40,333 nucleotides of DNA from Thermoplasmatota archaeon (GCA_025457885.1 JALOTN010000022.1:1-40333); one strand, 5' to 3'. Shown: positions 19,960-27,689, counted from the first letter of the stretch. Made by a program: numbers and translations. Notes: a model not told the origin generated them from the letters alone.

Positions 19960-20619
19960 TTATTGAAGATGAACGATGATTTCAACAGGGTCTCCATCAT
20001 GCATCCTGAGCGTCTCACGCAGATTATCCGGGGCGATACATTCAAGGATGGTTGCGTAATGACTCCGTTTCGGCAGTACGATTGCTCCTTTCCGCCCGTT
20101 GATGGTGGCTTTAAAGCAGATTACACCACCGAAGGTGCGGTTCTCCGCCTGGAACTCCTCAATTTCGATACCACCGTAATTACGCAGCAAACGAATCTTG
20201 TTCCGCTCGATGTATTCGATCTGCACATTCAACGTCCCAGGATATGCGACAAACCCGAGTCGTTTCTCAAACTGATCAGCGTACCCCTTATGTCCCGTGT
20301 AGTACTTCCCCTCACCCATCCCCGACACCAGTTTTCCATTAAAGACGACCTTGTTTGTGAGATCAAAGATCTGTTTATAGGAGTGATATTCATTCTCCAA
20401 GGCTTCAGACCCTGTACTGGTAATCTGAATCATTTGTTTTTTCACCCCCAGCTCCCGACTAATCATCTCCAACGTGTCCAACTCCAACAAGTACCTTGAT
20501 GCGGTCTGTTGGCTGGTCTGTAACTGTTCCGCAAGCTCATGGGAGGAAAGCTCGATTTTGTTCTGCATCGCCCCCAGCAATGCCAACTCCTTAAGGGTCT
20601 GCATCAGATACGGTTTCAA
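19960..20619 (-). CDS. ribK: CTP-dependent riboflavin kinase with N-terminal wHTH domain
   Basis: About 219 residues. Residues 6-85 form a winged-helix domain (LSSHELAEQLQTSQQTASRYLLEL). The rest is the archaeal RibK barrel: VFNGKLVSGMGEGKYY, GFVAYPGTLNVQIE, FGGVICFKATING, RSHYATILECIAP and a closing DGDPVEI. It phosphorylates riboflavin to FMN with CTP. The start is TTG at 20619, with GGAGG 9 bases upstream. The first ATG, at 20604, would be 24 bases from it. Upstream in-frame ATGs overlap the preceding gene. The wHTH may also make it a regulator. Confidence 0.9.
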   Translation of the reverse strand: MKPYLMQTLKELALLGAMQNKIELSSHELAEQLQTSQQTASRYLLELDTLEMISRELGVKKQMIQITSTGSEALENEYHSYKQIFDLTNKVVFNGKLVSGMGEGKYYTGHKGYADQFEKRLGFVAYPGTLNVQIEYIERNKIRLLRNYGGIEIEEFQAENRTFGGVICFKATINGRKGAIVLPKRSHYATILECIAPDNLRETLRMHDGDPVEIIVHLQ

Positions 20620-20644
20620 CAGGTTTTTCCTCCGACCCGGTTGT

Positions 20645-20872
20645 TTATTTACCGATTGTTTCAACAAGCTTCTTCCCTTCATCCGTAAACACGTAGGTGT
20701 TGCCTTTTTTTTCAACGATGCCTCCGGTGATGAACTCATCGATGATACGTTGAGCCACCCGGGGGATGATACGGTTTTTTTTCGCAATCCGGGTAAGATT
20801 GGTTTCCCCTGCGACAAGCTCGTCAAAGATCACTCGTCTGAATTTGTTTGCAAGTATGAATCCTTCATCCAT
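20645..20872 (-). CDS. Small winged-helix DNA-binding protein
   Basis: 75 residues folding as one winged helix: FRRVIFDELVAGETNLTRIAKK, then RVAQRIIDEFITGGIVEKKGNTYVFTDEGKKLVE, typical of small archaeal transcription regulators. It heads the minus-strand operon with ribK, polX and ligA. The TTG start of ribK lies 26 bases beyond its stop. Control of this operon is a reasonable inference. Its start faces the GTPase gene at 20923 over a 50-base shared promoter region. Confidence 0.75.
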   Translation of the reverse strand: MDEGFILANKFRRVIFDELVAGETNLTRIAKKNRIIPRVAQRIIDEFITGGIVEKKGNTYVFTDEGKKLVETIGK

Positions 20873-20922
20873 CGCTATCCAACAGCTTAATTTAGAGGTA
20901 TCACATAAACCTTTTCAAACTT

Positions 20923-21882
20923 ATGTTTCAAAAGATCCCCTCAGTACTCAACGCAAAACAGCTATTGGATCAGTCGATCCGTCGAACAAAAAAGATCCAG
21001 ATCCATGACCGTGATAAACGATATGAGATCAAAAAAACCATTATCGCACGGACCGAGACGTTCATTACGGATTTGACTCAACGACTAGAGTCGTATGTGA
21101 AACATTTTCCTTCCTTGGATCGGCTCCCCTTGTTCTATCAGGAAATCATCGATATTAAAATCGATACGGATAAGTTAAAGAAATCCCTTGGGGCGGTCGA
21201 CTGGGCACGTAAAACCGTCGATATGGTCTACCAAACACAGAGGAATGCATTGACGAAGACAGGGAACATCGATTTTTTGAAGCAGAAGCAGAAGGAGATC
21301 TATGGTCGGGTGTCCTCCATCGTCAAACAAGTCAATAAACACCTGGTGTTCCTCTCTGAAGCTCAAAAGATCCTGAAGACCTTTCCCAATATCGAAGAAG
21401 TCCCAACTGTAGTTATCGCGGGCTATCCGAATGTGGGGAAATCATCATTGATCCGACAGCTGTCAGCAGCGAAACCAGAAGTTGCGCAGTACCCGTTTAC
21501 GACGAAACAGATTTTCGTCGGTCATCTGGAAAAAACCGTCCGGTATGAGAAGAAACGCTATCAGATCATCGACACCCCTGGGCTGCTGGACCGGCCTCTC
21601 TCTGAGCGTAACGAGATCGAACAGCAGGCGATTGCCGCATTACGCCATCTAGCGGATTTGATTGTGTTCCTCTTCGATCCATCAGAGACCAGCGGGTATC
21701 CCCTCGTTGAGCAACAACAGATGCTTACCAATATCCAGAAACTCTTCCGTGATGTCCCCTTTCTCATTGTCGAAAACAAAGTCGACATCATGAACACCGG
21801 TTCATCGTATACCAAGATCTCGTGTAAGACTGGTCAGGGGATAGAGGAACTTCGTCAGGAGATCCTCTCACAGCTTCCCTAA
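20923..21882 (+). CDS. Nog1-like GTPase (GTP1/OBG family)
   Basis: 319 residues. An N-terminal helical domain (about 1-155) is followed by a G domain: G1 GYPNVGKSS (about 165-173), G2 region QYPFTTK, G3 DTPGLLDRP, G4 VENKVD and G5 ISCKTGQG. The helical domain and G-domain order match archaeal Nog1 homologues, which assist assembly of the large ribosomal subunit. It is monocistronic, divergent from the wHTH-ribK operon, and followed by a T-rich stretch. Confidence 0.88.
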   Translation: MFQKIPSVLNAKQLLDQSIRRTKKIQIHDRDKRYEIKKTIIARTETFITDLTQRLESYVKHFPSLDRLPLFYQEIIDIKIDTDKLKKSLGAVDWARKTVDMVYQTQRNALTKTGNIDFLKQKQKEIYGRVSSIVKQVNKHLVFLSEAQKILKTFPNIEEVPTVVIAGYPNVGKSSLIRQLSAAKPEVAQYPFTTKQIFVGHLEKTVRYEKKRYQIIDTPGLLDRPLSERNEIEQQAIAALRHLADLIVFLFDPSETSGYPLVEQQQMLTNIQKLFRDVPFLIVENKVDIMNTGSSYTKISCKTGQGIEELRQEILSQLP

Positions 21883-22103
21883 TGCTTTTTTATTGTAGGT
21901 GCATATCCTGGTACATGTTCATCTGCGAAAAATGCTCATAAAAAGGCAACATGATATCCTTTCCAACGACAACTAGGAAAGGAAGAGCTTAGATTTTTTA
22001 TACCCTCTTTTCCCCCCTCTATTCTTCCTTCCTATTGTTCATTTTGTGAAACAATCTTCTCCTCCCTTAACAACATCTAAAAATTTTTTTTAATCAGGTT
22101 TCT
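21883..22103. other. Intergenic gap between convergent genes
   Basis: 221 bases between the stops of the GTPase gene and the convergent winged-helix gene. It contains oligo-T stretches for both directions and a 7-base inverted repeat, CCTTTCC (21958-21964) with GGAAAGG (21976-21982), which may help end transcription. No gene seen. Confidence 0.4.
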
Positions 22104-22439
22104 TTAACGTCGGGTCTTCATCGTCTGGATGAGTTCCTTACCAAAATCCGTCACCCCATACAACCGAACGTTCTTGCCCCCAGAACGCTCCTCAACAATG
22201 TTCAAACCGATGAGACTTTCTTCCTCACGATACCGTTCCTCGATTCCTCGTAACGCACCAATCACATTGGAGGACGTCGCACCAATGTTATAAGCAATCT
22301 CCGATGTATAACTGCAGTTTGGACTGATTTCTACAAGATATTCAGTGACCTTGCGTCGAATATTGCTTCGTCGTAGCGCCCGGATCGCAACCGATCGTTT
22401 AATCTCGATAGAGCGGTCTATCGTAGTTTGTTCTAGCAT
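22104..22439 (-). CDS. Archaeal winged-helix transcriptional regulator (COG3432-like)
   Basis: 111 residues. The core SNIRRKVTEYLVEISPNCSYTSEIAYNIGATSSNVIGALRG is a winged helix of a type common in methanogens and Thermoplasmatota, followed by a wing (SGGKNVRLYGVTDFGKELI). The target is unknown. A perfect 8-base inverted repeat frames its own TATA box (22462-22491), so autoregulation is likely. Confidence 0.8.
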   Translation of the reverse strand: MLEQTTIDRSIEIKRSVAIRALRRSNIRRKVTEYLVEISPNCSYTSEIAYNIGATSSNVIGALRGIEERYREEESLIGLNIVEERSGGKNVRLYGVTDFGKELIQTMKTRR

Positions 22440-22461
22440 CCCATCGTTCCCGTTAAAAAAA

Positions 22462-22491
22462 CGAATACTCCCTCTTTTAATAAAGTATTCG
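22462..22491. promoter_or_regulatory. Inverted repeat flanking the TATA box of the winged-helix gene
   Basis: CGAATACT (22462-22469) and AGTATTCG (22484-22491) are perfect reverse complements, 22 bases apart centre to centre. Between them the minus strand reads TTATTAAAAG, the probable TATA box, about 40 bases before the ATG at 22439. A dimer bound here would cover the TATA box. Confidence 0.6.
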
Positions 22492-22764
22492 CTTCCGGAT
22501 ACCTCGCTGCGTATACACTTGCACTACTACTTGCATCGTCACCTCTGTATCCCGCTATTTATGCAGGTGTCTGAAAACAGAGAAAAAAATCAGTCGATCT
22601 AAATCGGTATTTCTAAGGAGAAAAAAGGAAGATTTTAAAATAAGAATAAAATCAAAAAAAACTCTGATAAAAGAACCTGAAAAAAATTTCAGTACATCAC
22701 AAAGAGTTGATCCTTTGTTCCTCACTGGATACAGGACAAATGCGTTAATGACGAAACAATACGG
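22492..22764. other. Gene-free intergenic stretch
   Basis: AT-rich DNA between the winged-helix regulator and the M28 peptidase promoter. Two weak hairpins are visible: CTGAAA/TTTCAG at 22677-22692 and CAAAG/CTTTG near 22700-22717. No coding frame with a ribosome-binding site and no tRNA-like fold was found. Confidence 0.35.
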
Positions 22765-22772
22765 TATTTATA
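22765..22772 (+). promoter_or_regulatory. TATA box of the M28 peptidase gene
   Basis: TATTTATA lies about 40 bases before the ATG at 22809, leaving a leader of about a dozen bases that holds GGGG, the probable ribosome-binding site. Confidence 0.5.
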
Positions 22773-22808
22773 GGTGGTGTCTGATTATTATTTTATTGGG
22801 GAACTTTG

Positions 22809-24368
22809 ATGAGAAAAAAATACGTCTGTCTGTTTATTAGTACAATATTTATAATAACAATCATGTCCGAGGCCGTTGCTTATCAACAAAATCCTAATAC
22901 ATCCATGGACTCCTTATTACAAGAACCAATGAGGCACAATAAAAACGATGACATCCTAACCATTATTTCCAACATCAATGAACCGATTTACTTTTCATAC
23001 CTAGAAAACATCACCGCATTCGGACCGCGTGTCACCGGAACAACCTCGTGTTACAACGCAGGGACATACCTGTATGAAGAATTCCAAAGCATGGGGCTTG
23101 CAGTACGCTACCAAAACTGGAACAATGGAGGATACCAAGACCGGAACATCGAAGCAACCCTCCCAGGGGTTGATGAAACCAGCGATGAACTCTACCTTAT
23201 TTTTGGGCATTTCGACACCGTTGCGAACTGCGAGGGGGCAGACGATGACGCCTCAGGGGTCGCTGCCGTACTGACCGCAGCGTACCTGCTCCGTCAATAT
23301 ACATTCAATCACACTATCCGATTTGTCGCATTCTCCGGAGAAGAACAATGGATGCTAGGAAGCTATACATACGTCGAAGAAGCAGTCCAGAACGGAGACA
23401 ACATCGCAGCAGTCCTCAATGATGATATGATAGGCTATGCACTCACCCAGGATCAAGGAAGTAAAATTAAGGTCTATGACAGGACCACTACCCCTCGATG
23501 GGTGACGAATTGCACGATTAACATTAGTCAACAATACGCTGATGAAATCGGACTTCTCGTCATACCCAGTGGCCCAACCGCCAGTGACCAGCTCCCGTTC
23601 TGGGATGCAGGCTTCGAAGGAATCTTTTATCATGAATTCAAATTCAACGATTACTACCACGAACCCGGAGATACGATTGCACATATGAACCTCACCTACG
23701 CAGTCAAATGCAGTCGACTCAGCATCGCAACCCTTGCAGCACTTGCTGAGATCGTCAGCAGCTCCAACACACCACCAGAGACACCGGACACACCAACCGG
23801 ACCGGCGCAGGGAGACATCGGAATTGAATATTCCTTTACAACACAAACCACGGACCAAGACTCAACTGAAATCTTCTACCTCTGGTTCTGGGGGAACCAG
23901 ATGAGCGAATGGATGGGGCCCTATGAACCTGGTGAATCGATTTCCACTGTACATAGCTGGGATTACCCAGGAACCTATGAAATCAAAGTCATGGCCAAAG
24001 ATTCAGAGGATGCAACCAGCGACTGGTCAGAGTCTCTCATGATACAAATAGCTGGTGCTCCGCTCCTAGGAATCGGTGATATCACTGGTGGGTTTGGCGT
24101 ACATGCAGGAATAACAAACACAGGAACCGGAGACGCTATAAATGTTCAATGGACCATCACCCTTAGCGGATTGGTCCTTCTTGGGAAACAAACCGAAGGG
24201 ACTTTTCCTAAAATCATCCCAGGGTTTACCCCAACAGCACAGACTAGTCTTCTCATCGGTCTTGGCCCAGTTAGTATTACCGTTCGTGCGGTCGCAGATG
24301 GGTTAAATCCCATAGAAAAACATGCCACAGGATTTCTCCTTGGCCCCTTCGTCATCAGAGTCAAATAA
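22809..24368 (+). CDS. Secreted M28-family zinc peptidase with PKD-like and lineage-type C-terminal domains
   Basis: 519 residues. The N-terminus MRKKYVCLFISTIFIITIM is a signal peptide. The M28 core has all metal ligands: FGHFDT (His and Asp near 134-136), GADDDASG (bridging Asp near 146), SGEEQ (Glu), LNDDMIGY (Asp) and HEPGDT (His). Residues about 335-415 look like a PKD/Ig fold (TTDQDSTEIFYLWFWG, then SWDYPGTYEIKVMAKD). The last 95 or so residues, from GGFGVHAGITNTGTGDA to ATGFLLGPFVIRVK, form a separate beta-rich domain. It is probably an extracellular aminopeptidase used in protein scavenging. Start 22809 is chosen over TTG 22806. Confidence 0.88.
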   Translation: MRKKYVCLFISTIFIITIMSEAVAYQQNPNTSMDSLLQEPMRHNKNDDILTIISNINEPIYFSYLENITAFGPRVTGTTSCYNAGTYLYEEFQSMGLAVRYQNWNNGGYQDRNIEATLPGVDETSDELYLIFGHFDTVANCEGADDDASGVAAVLTAAYLLRQYTFNHTIRFVAFSGEEQWMLGSYTYVEEAVQNGDNIAAVLNDDMIGYALTQDQGSKIKVYDRTTTPRWVTNCTINISQQYADEIGLLVIPSGPTASDQLPFWDAGFEGIFYHEFKFNDYYHEPGDTIAHMNLTYAVKCSRLSIATLAALAEIVSSSNTPPETPDTPTGPAQGDIGIEYSFTTQTTDQDSTEIFYLWFWGNQMSEWMGPYEPGESISTVHSWDYPGTYEIKVMAKDSEDATSDWSESLMIQIAGAPLLGIGDITGGFGVHAGITNTGTGDAINVQWTITLSGLVLLGKQTEGTFPKIIPGFTPTAQTSLLIGLGPVSITVRAVADGLNPIEKHATGFLLGPFVIRVK

Positions 24369-24398
24369 ATGCATTATTTCCCATGGAGGGATTACCCG

Positions 24399-24893
24399 AT
24401 GAAATCCTTTCAGGATTCAATGAATGAATATAAAAAACAGATGCAGAAAGGCGACATTCAAGAAGCCTATAGAAATTTGATGAATTATATCATGGAATTG
24501 AGAACCTATTTTGAAAAAAAATATCCCACATTTTTCGTATCAGGCAGCATCTATTACGGATACATGGATATGACTTATTTTTCCTTTTTTCCCGACTCAT
24601 TAAAAAAGAAAAAATTAAAGATCGGGATAGTTTTTATTCATGACACTTGTCAATTTGAAATCTGGTTATTTGGATATAACAAGCAGATTCAAACAAAATA
24701 TTGGAACTTATTCAAAGAAAACAAATGGAAGAAATATCGTCTTTCATCGTCCACAAAAGATGTTGATTATATTTTACAATCCGTGTTAGTTGAAAACCCC
24801 GATTTTAATGACCCGGGTAAGTTAACAAAACAAATAGAAAAAGAGACCTTGAAATTTATTATGGATGTCGAAGAATTCTTATCAACACAGTAA
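24399..24893 (+). CDS. DUF7000-type protein of unknown function
   Basis: 164 residues, soluble, rich in Lys, Tyr and Phe: AYRNLMNYIMELRTYFEKKYP, GSIYYGYMDMTYFSFFP, then KKKKLKIGIVFIHDTCQFE and IWLFGYNKQIQTKYW. I recognise this as the DUF7000 pattern from memory; no function is known. The start at 24399 has GGAGGG 8 bases upstream; ATG 24369 is an alternative that touches the preceding stop. Codons are much more A/T-rich (many AAA, TTT, ATT) than in flanking genes. The gene abuts an integrase remnant and a damaged tRNA, so acquisition by transfer is likely. Confidence 0.65.
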   Translation: MKSFQDSMNEYKKQMQKGDIQEAYRNLMNYIMELRTYFEKKYPTFFVSGSIYYGYMDMTYFSFFPDSLKKKKLKIGIVFIHDTCQFEIWLFGYNKQIQTKYWNLFKENKWKKYRLSSSTKDVDYILQSVLVENPDFNDPGKLTKQIEKETLKFIMDVEEFLSTQ

Positions 24894-25110
24894 TAAAAAT
24901 GAAAAAAAGCAGAAGCGACGAATAACCATCTGTCTTCACAAAAACCTTATTCGAGATGCACAAAAACTGAAAATTTGCATCAGTTCGTTTGTAGAAATCG
25001 AGTTAAGGAAATATATCGCAGTGATCGATAGAAGAAGGACTGATGAAGCTTCTCTGAAAAGAGATGAGTGCGGGCGCCGGGATTTGAACCCGAGTTTTAA
25101 GCTTGGCAAG
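24865..25110 (+). pseudogene. N-terminal remnant of an archaeal tyrosine integrase (int(N)-like) ending in a tRNA gene
   Basis: The frame encodes KRRITICLHKNLIRDAQKL followed by ISSFVEIELRKYIAVIDRR (about 24919-25040), the ribbon-helix-helix-like opening typical of euryarchaeal tRNA-targeting integrases. It then runs antisense through the tRNA-Gly 3' half (DECGRRDLNP). The only in-frame ATG (24865) lies inside the DUF7000 gene. A second ATG at 24899 is out of frame by one base, suggesting decay. No catalytic integrase domain follows: beyond the tRNA the frame is random chromosomal sequence. This is the pattern left when an integrase gene is split by its own integration. The family call is from memory of motif style. 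Confidence 0.55.
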
Positions 25111-25130
25111 CAGACTACACTACACCCGCA
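25069..25130 (-). tRNA. tRNA-Gly(GCC)-like gene with a truncated D arm, probably a pseudogene
   Basis: The minus strand reads as a tRNA of only 62 bases. The acceptor stem GCGGGTG/CGCCCGC pairs fully with one G-U. The T arm TCGGG-TTCAAAT-CCCGG is intact. The anticodon loop TTGCCAA gives GCC (glycine). Between TAGTGTAGT and the anticodon arm about 10-11 bases are missing: the second half of the D loop and stem is absent, and the 5' anticodon strand pairs at only 3 of 5 positions. No CCA is encoded. It overlaps the integrase remnant. It is either a damaged tRNA from element integration or loss, or an assembly error. Confidence 0.6.
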
Positions 25131-25224
25131 TATCCTGATAGTCCAGACACAGAAGCAATCATCCCTTAAAAAGTATTACGCTGTATTATTGTGCCATCTT
25201 AGCTTTTTTTTCCCACAGCATCAT

Positions 25225-25235
25225 CTATAAATATA
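25225..25235 (+). promoter_or_regulatory. TATA box of the CrtC-like gene
   Basis: CTATAAATATA lies about 42 bases before the ATG at 25272. The transcript would begin near 25257 and include AGAGGTGA, a strong ribosome-binding site that also decides for ATG 25272 over GTG 25260. Confidence 0.6.
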
Positions 25236-25271
25236 GGAGTCACCATATAAATCCAAGAGGTGATTCCTTCG

Positions 25272-26309
25272 ATGACACCTTTGAAACGGATGGTACACAT
25301 CCTCTCTGTTCTTCTCATTCTTCCTGTTCTTCTCTCTATCCCAATTCATGGAGGTCCCTTGGTCCTACCTCATCAATCATCCATCGAAGAAATCACCCTG
25401 CAAGATGATGCGTTCCATGGCCGGGGAAGTCTCCCCTTCATCGAATGGTGGTACTTCGATGCAAAACTTGACAACGGGTACTCTTTGGTCCTTGGCGTGC
25501 AAGTTTTAAATATCTTCGCACGTGGAATCGTCACGACACGTCTCACCATGTATCATCAAGGGTCCCTCCTCATCAAAAGCTATGAAAAATACTTCCTTAG
25601 AGATTTTTCTGCTTCATCTGAGGTTCCTTCCGTGTTCATTGCAGGCGATCAAGTCATCCTTGGAACATATGATACAGCCAATGACCGCTTTTTCTATACC
25701 GTCACCATAAAAACCCCTGAAGGTGCAGTCGACCTCCAATTTAATGGCTGTACTAAAGGCTGGAAACGTCAACAACAAACAGGGGACTGGTGGGCAGTCG
25801 TCCTCCCCCGTGCAACTGTTTCTGGAACGATCACCATCAACAACGAAACGATGAATGTGACAGGAACTGGGTATCATGACCACAACTGGGGGATTGGTCC
25901 CCGCGTCGCCCTGCATTTTGGATGGTTCTGGGGAACCTGCAATTCAACAACCTACACGGTCACCTGGGCGGAGATCCGCACAACCAGACTTACGGAACTG
26001 CCGATTATGGTCTTAAACATAAAAGACGCAGGATACCTTGAGATCCCCTCAGAGACCATCTGGTTCTCTACAGATAATCTCTCCTTTGATCATTTCAGAC
26101 GCATCCCTTGGTTTTTCAACATCGAGACAATCACCGAACATGTCTTCCTTGTTATCGACATGGAAGTCATCAGCATGGATCATACCGAGATGCTAGGGTT
26201 CATCAACTACTGGAGATACCATGTCCGATGCACCGGGACGATCATGGTGGATGGACATGTAGAGACCGTGGAAGGGATTTCCATCATGGAATATCTCCGG
26301 TTCCGATAG
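25272..26309 (+). CDS. Secreted CrtC/AttH-like lipocalin-fold protein
   Basis: 345 residues. The signal peptide is within the first 26 or so residues (KRMVHILSVLLILPVLLS). The mature part carries EWWYFDAKLDNG near residue 60 and GTGYHDHNWGIGP near residue 200, the paired signatures of the hydroxyneurosporene synthase (CrtC)/AttH lipocalin-like superfamily. CrtC itself hydrates carotenoids, but most secreted relatives are of unknown role and may bind hydrophobic ligands. The stop overlaps the tail of the convergent tiaS gene by 26 bases. The link to the CruF-like gene far upstream is only thematic. Confidence 0.75.
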   Translation: MTPLKRMVHILSVLLILPVLLSIPIHGGPLVLPHQSSIEEITLQDDAFHGRGSLPFIEWWYFDAKLDNGYSLVLGVQVLNIFARGIVTTRLTMYHQGSLLIKSYEKYFLRDFSASSEVPSVFIAGDQVILGTYDTANDRFFYTVTIKTPEGAVDLQFNGCTKGWKRQQQTGDWWAVVLPRATVSGTITINNETMNVTGTGYHDHNWGIGPRVALHFGWFWGTCNSTTYTVTWAEIRTTRLTELPIMVLNIKDAGYLEIPSETIWFSTDNLSFDHFRRIPWFFNIETITEHVFLVIDMEVISMDHTEMLGFINYWRYHVRCTGTIMVDGHVETVEGISIMEYLRFR

Positions 26310-27636
26310 TGGTCACCACGGAAGGAAGCCCCATTCTTTTTAAGGGTTTACTGAGATGACGACGAGCACAAATAGGAACCTCGTACATCCCCGGTGTGAG
26401 AGACCGTTGTGTGTACTGTAAAACTGGTTCTGTGCTACTTGTCTTACACTTCCTACATTTGAATCCTTGATTGGTCCCTTTCGATTTCATATGTTTCCCG
26501 CAGGTCGGACACACAGGGTTTTCAACTTTTCTAATGAGAGACGCCAGTTGAATCACCCGTATTTTTTCAAGGTTAATAGTCAACGGCTGTTCGCGGACGC
26601 CTCCAAAGACTTCGACGATATCATCTGTGGAAAGCTTACGAATGATCTGACGGAATCCTTTGGTCGGCTCATAGGCAGCACAATCAATGGTTCCTGTCGC
26701 ATCACGGATCCTGAAAAGAACATGACCCCCAGGAATCGTTTTCGCAGGCTCAACAACCGTCCCCTTCACGATCACCGACTCAAATGATTGAACCTGAACA
26801 ATCGATTTTCTCATCAGATGATCATCGGTCCCTTGATTTGTTTCAAACAACAGCCAGCTCTCCATCGGCTCTGATTTCACTAGTTCAACAGCCAACCGGA
26901 GCTCCTCAGGGTTCTCCCCTCTGATCCCATACAGGATCGGACAAGGTGAGGCAGGGACAAGACGATTATGACGATTCAATGTATCATAGTTGTCAAACGT
27001 CCCAGTACATTTCATATCCATCTGTTGAACGGACCTTGCATCCACCTGTCGTTTCGTCCCCCACCGCTCCCGGGGCCGATAGGCGATAATCTCATAGGTC
27101 CGATCCCCAGGCTCCCAACTGACCGCGGCAGTCGCCCCTATCAACCCACGTTTATTCTTGTATCCTTCATAGACTGCGTGATGATCCTTTAAAATAGCAA
27201 GGACCTCCTCAAGAGCAACCAAAGTGGTTACCGCTTTCTGATACAACTCACATGATGGCTTTATCGAAAGAACAACGAAACCTGGGTTTGTGTTTGCATC
27301 CTCCACACGGGCTTGTGATTCAACGATTTCCTTTACAACACCCACAAGATTGCTTTGTTGCTGTTCCGAAAGTTCAGTAAAAGGAGGTGAACCACCGTAC
27401 ACCTCATGGCCATTGATCATCGCAATTCTCTTTTTTGTTTTTCTGGAGTGTGTTCCTACCTGGAGACAGACCGCTCCGTTCCCCCGAGTCTTCCAGGGCA
27501 CATTCGGGTTCAACCGAACCAGCCGTGGATAACCGATAATCTCATACTCATCTAAGAGTCTCTGCAGGATGGTCCGCAGCACATACGTCGTGCACCCCCC
27601 ATTCACCGAGTCTGTATCGTCAATACCTATCCAGAT
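26284..27636 (-). CDS. tiaS: tRNA(Ile2) 2-agmatinylcytidine synthetase TiaS (non-canonical start)
   Basis: About 450 residues. It has the opening WIGIDDTDSVNGGCTTYV (kinase-like TCKD domain), the ferredoxin-like middle GLIGATAAVSWEPGDRTYE, an OB-fold (VIVKGTVVEPAKTIPGGH) and a C-terminal zinc ribbon (CPTCGKHMKSKG ... CRKC). TiaS attaches agmatine to C34 of tRNA-Ile(CAU) so that it reads AUA. The conserved N-terminus continues upstream of the first GTG (27606), which would cut off IGIDDTDS. Between an in-frame TGA (27645-27643) and that GTG there is no ATG/GTG/TTG. The codon where Met is expected is ATC (27636), with GGTGA 6 bases upstream. Confidence 0.9.
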   Translation of the reverse strand: MWIGIDDTDSVNGGCTTYVLRTILQRLLDEYEIIGYPRLVRLNPNVPWKTRGNGAVCLQVGTHSRKTKKRIAMINGHEVYGGSPPFTELSEQQQSNLVGVVKEIVESQARVEDANTNPGFVVLSIKPSCELYQKAVTTLVALEEVLAILKDHHAVYEGYKNKRGLIGATAAVSWEPGDRTYEIIAYRPRERWGTKRQVDARSVQQMDMKCTGTFDNYDTLNRHNRLVPASPCPILYGIRGENPEELRLAVELVKSEPMESWLLFETNQGTDDHLMRKSIVQVQSFESVIVKGTVVEPAKTIPGGHVLFRIRDATGTIDCAAYEPTKGFRQIIRKLSTDDIVEVFGGVREQPLTINLEKIRVIQLASLIRKVENPVCPTCGKHMKSKGTNQGFKCRKCKTSSTEPVLQYTQRSLTPGMYEVPICARRHLSKPLKRMGLPSVVTTIGTGDIP

Positions 27637-27689
27637 AACATTTCACCAAAAACGTTATTAGAGAGGACGTACTTTAAGCTTCATTACCT

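Noticed and set aside
22345-22602. An 85-codon plus-strand frame crossing the start of the winged-helix regulator
   Set aside because: It overlaps the regulator and its promoter, has no ribosome-binding site, and its sequence is low in coding character.
25050-25230. Protein reading CGRRDLNP and the following residues as a genuine C-terminus
   Set aside because: CGRRDLNP is the usual artefact of translating antisense through a tRNA T arm; the residues after the tRNA look random.
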